Source: Chloroflexota bacterium
Lineage (GTDB): Bacteria > Chloroflexota > Limnocylindria > Limnocylindrales > CSP1-4
NCBI GenBank assembly: GCA_919901745.1
Contig: CAKKPP010000028.1
Coordinates: 1-51,356, forward strand
Direction of reading: 5' to 3'
Length of the DNA stretch: 51,356 nt
Below the pieces are notes generated by a model. That model searched no databases and had not been told where the DNA came from. It was given only the letters and a program-made list of their open reading frames with translations. Every line of letters begins with the position of its first letter. Position 1 is the first letter of the stretch. Shown here in pieces: positions 32,418 through 42,412 of this stretch. A program made the position numbers and the translations under genes.

Positions 32418-34124
32418 ATGAGTTTCCCGTCCGACCTCGAGATCGCGCGCTCCGTCAGCCCGCGCCCCATCGCCGACGTTGCCCGCGACCTGGGCCTGCA
32501 CGACGAGGAGGTCGAGCCGTACGGCCGAACGAAGGCGAAGGTGACGATCGCCGCGATCCGCCGCCTCGAGGGGGCGAATCCGCGCGGGAAGTACGTCGTC
32601 GTCACGGCAATCTCGCCGACGCCGCTGGGTGAAGGCAAGACGACGACGACGATCGGCCTCACGCAGGGGCTCAACCGGATCGGGAAGCGCGCCGCGGTCG
32701 CCATCCGCCAGCCGTCGCTGGGGCCGGTGTTCGGGATCAAGGGTGGCGCCGCCGGCGGCGGCTACAGCCAGGTGATCCCGATGGAGGACTTCAACCTCCA
32801 CCTGACCGGCGACGTCCACGCGATCGGGGCGGCCCACAATCTTGCCGCTGCGTTCCTCGACAACCACCTCCACCACAAGAACCGTCTCGGGATCGATCCG
32901 CAGACGATCCTCTGGCCGCGGGTCGTGGACATCAGCGACCGGGCGATCCGGCGCGTCGTCATCGGGCTCGGTGGGCGCGAGAACGGCGTGCCGCGCGAGA
33001 CGGAGTTCGTCATCACGGTGGCGTCGGAGGTCATGGCCGTCCTTGCCCTCGCCTCCGACCTCGCCGATCTCCGGGTGCGCCTGGGCCGGATCGTCATGGC
33101 GACGACGGTCGATGGCCGACCGGTTACCGCGGACGATCTCAAGGTCGCCGGCGCGATGACCGCGCTCCTCACCGACGCCATCAAGCCGAACCTCCTCCAG
33201 ACGCTCGAGGGCGGCCCGGCGTTCGTCCACTGCGGGCCGTTCGCGAACATCGCTCACGGCAACAACTCCGTGCTCGCGGACCGGCTGGCGCTGGCCACGA
33301 ACGACATCGTCTGCACCGAGGCCGGGTTCGGGGCCGACATGGGCGCCGAGAAGTTCTTCGACATCAAGTGCCGCGCGTCCGGGCTGCGGCCCGATGCCGC
33401 GGTCGTCGTGGCCACGATCCGTGCGCTGAAGATGCACGGCGGGGTCGGGAAGATCGTCGCCGGCAAGCCACTCGATGCGGCGCTGCTCGAAGAGAACGTC
33501 GCGGCTGTCCGCGCGGGTGCCGCCAACCTCGCCAAGCAGATCGAGAACGTCACGGTCTTCGGCGTGCCGGTGGTCGTGGCGATCAACTCGTTCCCGACCG
33601 ACACCCCCGCCGAAGTGGAGGCGATCCGCGAGGTCTCGCTCGCCGCGGGAGCGCGTGACGCGGTCCTGGCCCGCCACTTTACCGACGGCGGGGCGGGAGC
33701 CGAGGACCTGGCGCGGGCCGTCTGGGCGGCCGCGGAAGAGGGCGCTCCGAACTTCCAGCTCCTCTACCCGGACGACGCGCCGCTGGTCGACAAGATCGAA
33801 GCGGTCGCGACGAAGATCTACGGCGCCGACGGCGTCGACCTCTCGCCGGCCGCGGCGAAGGCGCTCAAGCTGTACGAGGAGATGGGCTTCGGGCACCTGC
33901 CGGTGTGCATGGCGAAGACCCAGTATTCGCTCAGCCACGACGCGTCGCTCAAGGGCCGGCCCACCGGCTTTCGCCTGCCGATCCGCGAGGTGCGCCTGTC
34001 GGCCGGCGCCGGCTTCGTGACCCCACTTGTGGGCGAGATGCGCACGATGCCGGGCCTGCCGTCCGTCCCGGGCGGCGAGAACATCGATGTCGATGCGGAC
34101 GGGAACATCGTCGGGCTGTTCTGA
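32418..34124 (+). CDS. fhs: Formate-tetrahydrofolate ligase
   Basis: The 568-residue enzyme has the P-loop TPLGEGKTTTTIGLTQGL and the family signatures FGIKGGAAGGGYSQVIPMED and NLHLTGDVHAIGAAHNL. It interconverts formate + THF + ATP with 10-formyl-THF. In methylamine oxidation it can run toward formate, conserving ATP; in biosynthesis it activates formate. It follows gmaS by 17 nt and completes a THF route with the cyclohydrolase and FolD upstream of amt. Length and motifs are normal. Confidence 0.96.
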   Translation: MSFPSDLEIARSVSPRPIADVARDLGLHDEEVEPYGRTKAKVTIAAIRRLEGANPRGKYVVVTAISPTPLGEGKTTTTIGLTQGLNRIGKRAAVAIRQPSLGPVFGIKGGAAGGGYSQVIPMEDFNLHLTGDVHAIGAAHNLAAAFLDNHLHHKNRLGIDPQTILWPRVVDISDRAIRRVVIGLGGRENGVPRETEFVITVASEVMAVLALASDLADLRVRLGRIVMATTVDGRPVTADDLKVAGAMTALLTDAIKPNLLQTLEGGPAFVHCGPFANIAHGNNSVLADRLALATNDIVCTEAGFGADMGAEKFFDIKCRASGLRPDAAVVVATIRALKMHGGVGKIVAGKPLDAALLEENVAAVRAGAANLAKQIENVTVFGVPVVVAINSFPTDTPAEVEAIREVSLAAGARDAVLARHFTDGGAGAEDLARAVWAAAEEGAPNFQLLYPDDAPLVDKIEAVATKIYGADGVDLSPAAAKALKLYEEMGFGHLPVCMAKTQYSLSHDASLKGRPTGFRLPIREVRLSAGAGFVTPLVGEMRTMPGLPSVPGGENIDVDADGNIVGLF

Positions 34125-34185
34125 CCGCCAGAGCCGTGAATCCAGCTGGACCGGATCCACAGCAGAGTCCGGTAGAGTCCGCGGC

Positions 34186-34562
34186 ATGAGGTCGTTGCGG
34201 ATCGAGACCGTCCCCCGGAAGGCGTGGTTCGTCGTCGGCGTCGTTGCCCTGGTCGGCGTCCTTGTGATCGTGTCGAACAGGACGGTCCTGGTGAATTCCG
34301 TTCCCAAGATGGACTCGTACCGCGTGCTCAGCGATCGCACCATCGTGGTGACGGTCGCCGTCACCCCTCGGAGCTGGACGCGAGTCACCGATGTGGCGGA
34401 GACACCCACCGAGGTGCGAGTCAAGATCGAGAGTCTCGACTGGCCCATCCCGCTTCCCGGGACCGCTGAACTCACCTCGTGGAGCTGAGCGTCTCGTTGG
34501 CCGATGGGGTCGGGGCCCGGGTTGTTCGCGATGCCGACGGACAGCCCATCCCGGTGCGGTAG
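34186..34562 (+). pseudogene. Small membrane protein gene with an apparent frameshift
   Basis: An ATG at 34186, 7 nt after a -10-like TAGAGT (34173-34178), opens a frame with one membrane helix (AWFVVGVVALVGVLVIVS) and an extracytoplasmic beta-rich part. The frame stops at 34488. A second frame continues smoothly from about 34470 as HLVELSVSLADGVGARVV to a stop at 34560-34562, and resembles the natural C-terminus. One missing base near 34468-34479 would explain this. The joined product would be about 125 residues. The product is unrecognised; it may be a sequencing error, a pseudogene or a truncated 100-residue form. Confidence 0.5.
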
Positions 34563-34569
34563 CTCGGCG

Positions 34570-34794
34570 CTAGGCGCTCGTCGCGAGGACCATGCAGAAC
34601 GCGACGACGAGGCCGAGGGCGATGCCGAGCGCGCCAGCACCCCAGGCCATCGGGTCGAGCGGGCCGAGCGCCTCCGAACCATGGGCGTGGCCGTGGTCGT
34701 CGTGGCCGTGTTCGGCGCCGTGATCGTCGGTCGCGCCGTGTGGGCCGACGGAGTGCTCATCGTGGGCGGCGGGGCCTGCCTGGGCGTCGCTCAT
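34570..34794 (-). CDS. Small His-rich membrane protein
   Basis: The 74-residue protein has a His/Asp/Glu-rich N-terminal half (HDEHSVGPHGATDDHGAEHG, then HDDHGHAHG) and one membrane helix (AWGAGALGIALGLVVAFCMV). The His cluster could bind zinc, nickel, copper or cobalt. GGAGG lies upstream of the ATG at a rather long distance. No family is recognised. It is convergent to the frameshifted gene and divergent from the MFS transporter. Confidence 0.6.
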   Translation of the reverse strand: MSDAQAGPAAHDEHSVGPHGATDDHGAEHGHDDHGHAHGSEALGPLDPMAWGAGALGIALGLVVAFCMVLATSA

Positions 34795-34823
34795 CGCGGT
34801 CGGGGTACCTCCGGGCCGCATCC

Positions 34824-34863
34824 TACACTGCGGGCGATGTCGGCCACCGCGTCGTTCGCATGA
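34824..34863 (+). promoter_or_regulatory. -10 box and leaderless 8-codon upstream ORF before the MFS gene
   Basis: TACACT (34824-34829) lies 7 nt before an ATG at 34837 that encodes only MSATASFA before its stop at 34861-34863. Another tiny ORF (MTPL) starts by overlapping that stop. The transporter ATG is 10 nt further on. Either this is a leader peptide or the true transcript start lies downstream. Confidence 0.35.
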
Positions 34864-34873
34864 CCCCGCTCTG

Positions 34874-36088
34874 ATGACCCTCAACCGGGACGCCCGACTC
34901 CTGTTCGCGACCCGGAGCGTGCGGATGGCAGGATACGGCGGGCTGTCGGTCGTACTCGTCCTGTACCTCGCCGCGCTCGGGTTCGATGGGCCGACGATCG
35001 GCATCCTGCTCACCCTGACGCTCCTCGGCGACACCGCACTGAGCCTGTGGCTGACGACGCATGCCGACCGGATCGGGCGGCGTCGGGTGCTCCTCGTGGG
35101 CGCCCTGCTGATGAGCGCGGCCGGGCTCGTGTTCGCCGGCACGGACGTCGTCGCGCTGCTCCTCGTGGCGGCGACGATCGGGGTGATCAGCCCGTCGGGC
35201 AACGAGGTCGGGCCGTTCCTCGCGGTCGAGCAGGCGGCGCTCAGCCAGGCGGTCCCCGACGATCGACGGACGAGCGTCTTCGCCTGGTACAACTTCGCCG
35301 GTTCGGTGGCGACCGCGTTCGGGGCGCTCGGCGCGGGCCTGGCCGTCGGTGCGCTGCTGGCCGCGCGCATGAGCAATATCGATGCCTACCGTGTCGTCCT
35401 CGTCGGTTATGCGGTCGTGGGGCTGGCGATCGCGCTCCTCGTGCGCGGTATCGGGTTCGGGATCGAGGCACCACGACCCACGGACGCGACGATCGTCGGT
35501 CGGCTCGGCCTCCATCGATCGCGCGGCACGGTCTTCCGGCTGTCGGCGTTGTTCTCGCTCGATGCCTTCGCCGGCGGCATGGTCATGCAGAGCCTGCTGG
35601 CGTTCTGGTTCCACACGACGTACGGCGTGCCGGAGGCAACGCTCGGCGCCATCTTCTTCGCGGCGAACCTGCTGGCGGCCGGCTCGGCGCTGGCGGCGGG
35701 CCGGATCGCCGCCCGGATCGGCCTGGTCAACACGATGGTGTTCACCCACCTGCCGTCGAACGTGCTGCTCATCCTCGTGCCGCTCATGCCGACGGTCGAA
35801 CTGGCGATCGCGGTCCTGCTGCTCCGCTTCAGCATCAGCCAGATGGACGTGCCGACGCGACAGAGCTACACGATGTCGGTGGTCGACCCGGACGAACGCT
35901 CCGCGGCGGCCGGCGTGACCGGCATCGCCCGTACCACGGGCGCTGCGATCAGCCCGAACCTCGCGGCGCCCCTGTACGCCGTTCCGGGGCTGGCGTTCCT
36001 GCCGTTCGTGATCGCGGGAGGCCTGAAGATCGCCTACGACCTCGCGCTGTGGCGCGCGTTCCGCTCGCGGGGTGGCCCGCAGGCATGA
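34874..36088 (+). CDS. Major facilitator superfamily transporter
   Basis: The 404-residue protein has about twelve membrane helices. The loop 2-3 motif of MFS proteins is visible in LTTHADRIGRRRVLLVGALL, and a repeat of the signature occurs in the second half. Helix content and length are normal. The substrate is unknown; the family includes efflux pumps and sugar or metabolite carriers. It is not clearly part of an operon. Confidence 0.88.
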   Translation: MTLNRDARLLFATRSVRMAGYGGLSVVLVLYLAALGFDGPTIGILLTLTLLGDTALSLWLTTHADRIGRRRVLLVGALLMSAAGLVFAGTDVVALLLVAATIGVISPSGNEVGPFLAVEQAALSQAVPDDRRTSVFAWYNFAGSVATAFGALGAGLAVGALLAARMSNIDAYRVVLVGYAVVGLAIALLVRGIGFGIEAPRPTDATIVGRLGLHRSRGTVFRLSALFSLDAFAGGMVMQSLLAFWFHTTYGVPEATLGAIFFAANLLAAGSALAAGRIAARIGLVNTMVFTHLPSNVLLILVPLMPTVELAIAVLLLRFSISQMDVPTRQSYTMSVVDPDERSAAAGVTGIARTTGAAISPNLAAPLYAVPGLAFLPFVIAGGLKIAYDLALWRAFRSRGGPQA

Positions 36089-36373
36089 CGACGGCCAGGC
36101 TCCGTCGGCGCCCGTCCCACCCGCCAATCGACACGCTCATCGTCCCCATGATTACCGTGAGCGTAGGGATCCACATAGGGCCCGACCCCCCGCCCCTTAT
36201 CGGCGAAGCGAGGGCCTGGCATGCATGGGAGCGATCGCGAGGGTCACAAGAGCCTGGTGATCGACCCTTACGCGCCGTGCTGTGCGTGCGGCAGCGATGG
36301 GAGCGATACCGAAGTCGCCAGGGCCGCAGCTGGGCGGCGCAGGCCGAGTTGGTCGGTGGGGCCGTGGCCCCGG

Positions 36374-37054
36374 CTATGTCGAGCTTGGCGCTCCACGTCC
36401 GCGGCGCGGGCGAATCACGCGGAACCACAGGAATGCCAGCACCAGCACGAGGAGCACCGCCAGCACCGCGTACTCGAAGCGCTTCAGGACGTCTCCGATC
36501 TGTTCCCAGTTCGCGCCGAGCTCGCTGCCCACGAACACGAGCAGCAGCGTCCACGGTAGTGATCCGAGGAACGTGAACACCGTGAACGGGATGAGCGGCA
36601 TCCGGCCGATCCCCGCCGTGAACGAGACGAGCGAACGGACCACCGGGATCATCCGCCCGAAGAAGCTCGCGGCGATGCCGTAGCGGGCGAAGAACGCCTC
36701 GGTCCGATCGAGATCGGACGGGCTGATCGCGAGGTAGCGCCCCCAGCGCTCGAGGATCGGGCGGCCGCCCCAGGCCCCGATCGCATACGCGACCAGGGCA
36801 CCCACCGTTGCCCCGATCGTGCCCGCGATGACGGTCCGCCAGAGCGACCACGGCTCGCCCGTCAGCGGTTCGATCGCCGTCCCTTCGCCGACGAGGAATC
36901 CGGCGAACGGAAGGACGAGTTCGGACGGGATCGGGACGATCACGCTCTCGATGGCGACCCACAGCGCGACGCCCACGTACCCGACGGCCTCGTAGACCTG
37001 GGTGACGAGTTGGCGCACGGGGCCGTCGAGGAAGTCGAACACGGCGGGCAGCAT
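36374..37054 (-). CDS. DedA-family membrane protein
   Basis: The 226-residue protein has VALWVAIESVIVPIPSELVL, a GATVGALVAYAIGAWGGRP segment, and FFARYGIAASFFGRMIPVVR, all typical of DedA/SNARE-associated proteins. These act as lipid flippases, for example for undecaprenyl phosphate or phosphatidylethanolamine. The conserved Glu and Arg residues are present. It is divergent from hutH; its GATAGT -10-like box (37060-37065) overlaps the hutH -10 on the other strand, so the two promoters share DNA. Confidence 0.9.
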   Translation of the reverse strand: MLPAVFDFLDGPVRQLVTQVYEAVGYVGVALWVAIESVIVPIPSELVLPFAGFLVGEGTAIEPLTGEPWSLWRTVIAGTIGATVGALVAYAIGAWGGRPILERWGRYLAISPSDLDRTEAFFARYGIAASFFGRMIPVVRSLVSFTAGIGRMPLIPFTVFTFLGSLPWTLLLVFVGSELGANWEQIGDVLKRFEYAVLAVLLVLVLAFLWFRVIRPRRGRGAPSST

Positions 37055-37061
37055 AGCCGAC

Positions 37062-37067
37062 TATCCT
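37062..37067 (+). promoter_or_regulatory. -10 box (TATCCT) for hutH
   Basis: TATCCT lies 6 nt before the hutH GTG, implying a leaderless transcript. It overlaps a GATAGT box that faces dedA on the minus strand. Confidence 0.55.
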
Positions 37068-37073
37068 CCGTGC

Positions 37074-38669
37074 GTGACCCAGTCGATCGTCACCGATCCG
37101 ATCGTCCTGACCGGGGCCGACCTGTCGATCGCCGACGTCGAGTCGGTTGCCCGCGGCGGCGCAACGGCCGTCCTCGACGAGCATGCCCGCGCCCGGATGC
37201 AGGAGGCGCGCGACGTCATCGAGACGCTCGTCGCCGAGGGTGCCGTGGTCTACGGCGTGACGACCGGGTTCGGGGACCTCGCGTCGACGTTCATCCCGCC
37301 CGAGGACACGCGGCGGCTCCAGGAGAACCTGCTGATGAGCCACGCCGCGGGCGTGGGCCCGGCGTTCCCTCGCGAGGTCGTTCGCGCGATGCTGCTCCTG
37401 CGCGCAAACACGCTGGCGCTCGGCCACTCGGGCTGCCGGCCGCTGCTCGTGGACCGGCTCTGCGCGTTCCTCCAGCACGGGATCCACCCGGTCGTGCCGG
37501 AGCAGGGGAGCGTCGGCGCGTCCGGCGACCTTGCGCCGCTCGCACACCTCGCGCTGCCGATCATCGGGCGCGGCGAGGTGGAGGTGGACGGCCGCGTGAT
37601 GCCGGCGCGGGAGGCGCTGGCTGCCGCCGGGCTGGAGCCGCTCATCCTCGAGGCGAAGGAAGGGCTGGCGCTGCTCAACGGGACGCAGATGATGAGCGCC
37701 CTCGGGGCGCTGCTGGCCGCGGACGCAGAGCGGCTCATCCGGACGGCGAGCGTCGTCGCGGCGATGAGCGTGGAGGCGCTGCTCGGGACGGACGTGGCAT
37801 TCGCTGCCGCCTATCAACTGGCCCGGCCCCATCCGGGTCAGGTCGCGGTCGCCGCGGAGCTGCGCCACGTCCTGCGCGGTTCGTCGATCCAGGAGTCGCA
37901 CCACGGACACGCCCACAAGGTCCAGGATCCGTACTCGCTGCGCTGCGTTCCGCAGGTCCACGGAGCCGTCCGGGACGCACTCGGCTACCTCAGGGGCGTC
38001 CTCGACATCGAGCTGAACTCCGCGACGGACAACCCGCTCGTGTTCCCGGGCGGTGGCGTCGCCGAGGCGGACACCGTGGCCACCGGTGGCGGTCGGGTCA
38101 TCAGCGGTGGCAACTTCCACGGTGAGCCGATCGCCCTTGCGCTCGACTTCGCGAAGCTCGCCCTGGCCGAACTCGGGTCGATGAGCGAACGGCGGACCGC
38201 ACTGCTCGTCGATCCCCGCCTGAACGGGGGCCTCCCCCCGTTCCTCTCGACCGGCTCCGGCGTCGAGTCGGGGATGATGATCTACCAGTACACGGCCGCG
38301 GCTCTCGCCTCCGAGAACAAGGTGCTGGCCCACCCGGCCTCGGCCGATTCCATCCCAACGAGCGCGAACCAGGAAGATCACGTCTCGATGGGCTCGATCT
38401 CTGCCCGTCACGCTCGCGTCGTCCTCGGACATGTCGAGCAGATCCTGGGAATCGAGCTGTTGTGCGCCGCCCAGGCGCTCGAACTCCGGCTCGCGACACC
38501 GGAGTACGCGGGCGCGACCCCGGGCGCCGGCGTCGCCGAGGCGCTCGCGCGAACGCGCGCACGCGTCGCTCACCTGGACGCGGACCGGCCACCCGGACCC
38601 GATCTGGCCGCTGCCGCGGACCTCGTTCGAACCGGAGCCCTCGCCGATCTTGCGATCGGGCGAGGCTGA
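37074..38669 (+). CDS. hutH: Histidine ammonia-lyase
   Basis: The 531-residue enzyme deaminates histidine to urocanate. The MIO-forming Ala-Ser-Gly lies in VGASGDLAPLAHLALP; the catalytic Tyr in VVYGVTTGFG; and QDPYSLRCVPQVHG, ELNSATDNPLVF and NFHGEPIALALD are family blocks. Length is normal. GTG start lies 6 nt after TATCCT. It opens the plus-strand group containing all four Hut steps. Confidence 0.95.
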   Translation: MTQSIVTDPIVLTGADLSIADVESVARGGATAVLDEHARARMQEARDVIETLVAEGAVVYGVTTGFGDLASTFIPPEDTRRLQENLLMSHAAGVGPAFPREVVRAMLLLRANTLALGHSGCRPLLVDRLCAFLQHGIHPVVPEQGSVGASGDLAPLAHLALPIIGRGEVEVDGRVMPAREALAAAGLEPLILEAKEGLALLNGTQMMSALGALLAADAERLIRTASVVAAMSVEALLGTDVAFAAAYQLARPHPGQVAVAAELRHVLRGSSIQESHHGHAHKVQDPYSLRCVPQVHGAVRDALGYLRGVLDIELNSATDNPLVFPGGGVAEADTVATGGGRVISGGNFHGEPIALALDFAKLALAELGSMSERRTALLVDPRLNGGLPPFLSTGSGVESGMMIYQYTAAALASENKVLAHPASADSIPTSANQEDHVSMGSISARHARVVLGHVEQILGIELLCAAQALELRLATPEYAGATPGAGVAEALARTRARVAHLDADRPPGPDLAAAADLVRTGALADLAIGRG

Positions 38670-38686
38670 CCCCGGAACCGGCTTCG

Positions 38687-39445
38687 ATGGCGATCGAGAT
38701 TGTCGACATCACCGATGCTGCCGGCTTTGCGCTGATCCCTCCGTGCGCGGATCCGGGTTTCGATCATCGCTCGTGCGATTACTGGGAGGACGGCGACCGC
38801 GGATCGAAGGCCGCGCGTCTCTCGTGGATCGACGGTTCGCCTCCGCCACGGCCGCCGCGCCGTGTCAACCCGTTCGGCGACGAGGACGACGCGCCGGCAC
38901 CCAACCCGTTCGCGCCGGCCGCGCGCAGCGGGTCGCCGCTCAACCCGTTCGCCGCCGACGGCGACGACGACCCCGCCGACAACCCGTTCGCGCCGCGCCG
39001 GCCGACCCGTCCCCGTGTCGCCGCCGATGCCCCGCGCAAGATCCACCTGCTCGGCCGCGGCCTGGGCATCTTCGGCTCCTACGCCAAGGTGCTCCTGGTC
39101 GACCACGAGGCCGCCGCCTACTGCCAGTTCGGCCCCCTTTCCGCGTATCCGCGGGCCCAACGGCTCCGCGACCTCTATCCACAGCTCCCGGACGCGCCAC
39201 TCCCGGCGGTCATCACCTGCATCGCGACGACGGCCGCAGCCCGCCGAACCGGCCACGCCCGCGCTCTCGTCGCCGCCGTCTGCGAGGACTTGGCTGGTCG
39301 AGGATTCTCCGCGATCGAGGCCTACCCGGATCGGACCGCCGACCCCGATGCCACGAGCGCCCCGGCCCCGGAGTTCTGGATCTCCGTCGGGTTCACGCTG
39401 GCCGTCGACGACGATCGATGGCCGGTCATGCGACGCGAGTTGTGA
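38687..39445 (+). CDS. GNAT-like N-acetyltransferase with NPF-rich insert
   Basis: The 252-residue protein has a GNAT-type core: VITCIATTAAARRTGHARALV (acetyl-CoA loop), LAGRGFSAIEAYP and FWISVGFTLAVDDD. Between an N-terminal Cys-containing segment (PCADPGFDHRSCDYW) and the core is a disordered stretch of about 60 residues holding four NPF tripeptides in acidic or Pro-rich sequence. The acceptor substrate is unknown. It lies between hutH and hutU, 17 nt after hutH, so it is likely co-transcribed with them. Confidence 0.72.
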   Translation: MAIEIVDITDAAGFALIPPCADPGFDHRSCDYWEDGDRGSKAARLSWIDGSPPPRPPRRVNPFGDEDDAPAPNPFAPAARSGSPLNPFAADGDDDPADNPFAPRRPTRPRVAADAPRKIHLLGRGLGIFGSYAKVLLVDHEAAAYCQFGPLSAYPRAQRLRDLYPQLPDAPLPAVITCIATTAAARRTGHARALVAAVCEDLAGRGFSAIEAYPDRTADPDATSAPAPEFWISVGFTLAVDDDRWPVMRREL

Positions 39446-40056
39446 GCCGCCGCCGGCTCCTCTTCGCGCTCGCGGTCGTCTTCACGATCGGCGCCTGCGC
39501 GCCGAGCCCGCCGTCTTCGCCGTCCGTGTCGCCCGCGACCCCGGCGCCGAGCGCGCCATTGTCAACCGGGCCCCCCGTTCCCACCGATGAGCCCACGCCG
39601 CCGGTGACCCTCGTCCCGGTGGACCGGGCGCTGCTCGATGTCCTCCCGGCAACGGTCGCGGGTCTCACCGTCGAACCCTCACCCGAGGGCGAAGCCGATG
39701 CCGCGTCCGACCCTGGTCTCGCGGCCCTCGCCGACGCGTTCGCCGCGGCGATCGCCGTCGATCCGCAATCGGGCGACTTCGTCTTTGCCGCCGTCGTCGC
39801 CGTTCGGACCGGCATCCTCGCCGATGACGTGTTCCGCGACTGGCGTGACTCGTACGACGAGGGAGCCTGTTCCCAGGCCGGTGGAGTGACCGGACATGCC
39901 GAGGCAGAGATCGGCGGCCGGACGATCTTCATCGGCTCGTGCGAAGGCGGGCTGCACACCTATCACGCGTGGCTCGCGGACCGGGACCTCCTGGTTTCCG
40001 CATCGTCGATCGGCGCTGGACGCCTCGGGGAGCGCCTCATGGAAGGCCTACGATGA
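39442..40056 (+). CDS. Lipoprotein of unknown function
   Basis: The 204-residue protein begins with a lipoprotein signal (RLLFALAVVFTIGAC, lipobox Cys near 18), a long Pro/Ser/Thr linker and a soluble domain of about 140 residues with AAAIAVDPQSGDFVFAAVV and a final RLGERLMEGLR. GTG at 39442 overlaps the previous stop as GTGA; ATG at 39418 is an alternative. The family is not recognised. It is coupled to the acetyltransferase inside the hut group. Confidence 0.65.
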   Translation: MSRRRLLFALAVVFTIGACAPSPPSSPSVSPATPAPSAPLSTGPPVPTDEPTPPVTLVPVDRALLDVLPATVAGLTVEPSPEGEADAASDPGLAALADAFAAAIAVDPQSGDFVFAAVVAVRTGILADDVFRDWRDSYDEGACSQAGGVTGHAEAEIGGRTIFIGSCEGGLHTYHAWLADRDLLVSASSIGAGRLGERLMEGLR

Positions 40057-40089
40057 CGACCGACCGATGAGCCTACGAACCGACGACCG

Positions 40090-41765
<1,676 letters not shown>

Positions 41766-41769
<4 letters not shown>

Positions 41770-42248
41770 GCCGGGGATCGTCACCCGTGACCCATCACCT
41801 CGCGCAGCTCAACGTCGGTCGCCTGCGTCGACCGCTCGACCACATCGAGACGGCCGAGTTCGTCGAGGCCCTCGGTCCGATCAACGCGCTTGCCGAGGCC
41901 GCATCTGGGTTCGTCTGGCGGTTGACCGGCGATGACGGTCGGTCATCGAGCTACGTCGGGATCCCAGGAGTCGACGACCCACTATTGGTCATCAACTACT
42001 CGATCTGGACCGACCTCGAGTCACTCCGCGCGTTCGTCTACAAGACCGGTCACACGCCATACCTGCGTCGCCGGCTGGAGTGGTTCGAGCGATCCGAGCA
42101 GGTGACGACGGTCTGCTGGTGGGTCCCCACGGGGACGATCCCCGATGTGGCCGACGCCTATCGACGTCTGCAGCTTCTCCGAAGTGCAGGCCCCTCCGTC
42201 GAGGGCTGGCCGCTCAACCGACCCGAGGCGCCTCCGGGACTCGGATAG
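41766..42248 (+). CDS. DUF3291-family protein
   Basis: The 160-residue protein matches DUF3291: [48 protein letters not shown] and [20 protein letters not shown]. The family has an antibiotic-biosynthesis-monooxygenase-like fold with no fixed function. ATGA overlap with hutU. A GC hairpin follows it. Confidence 0.8.
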
Positions 42249-42272
42249 GCCCGAGGATCAGCTCGAAGTCAG

Positions 42273-42299
42273 CCGCCCCGGCGTTCCTCGCCGGGGCGG
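42273..42299 (+). terminator. GC-rich hairpin after DUF3291
   Basis: An 11-bp perfect stem (42273-42283 with 42289-42299) with a 5-nt loop lies 25 nt after the DUF3291 stop. No T-run follows, so it may stabilise the mRNA end or terminate only partly. Confidence 0.45.
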
Positions 42300-42412
42300 T
42301 CCGCGGTTGCCACTCGGCGCCCGCAGCACCCCGCTGAGGATGGCTGCCCGAGGACAACCGGGCCGGCGCCGCGGCCCCATCGACGATCGCTCGACGTGGC
42401 ACGATTGCGGGG

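Noticed and set aside
20252..34124. Simple sarcosine/glycine-betaine catabolism operon
   Set aside because: It was considered because of the Sox-like genes. The presence of the three glutamate-synthase-like genes, the GmaS-like gene and Amt, with no dimethylglycine or betaine enzymes and no serine hydroxymethyltransferase, fits the N-methylglutamate route better. It is not fully excluded.
42273..42299. CRISPR or phage attachment repeat
   Set aside because: It is a single GC hairpin after a gene, with no further copies and no spacer structure. No CRISPR array was seen anywhere in the window.
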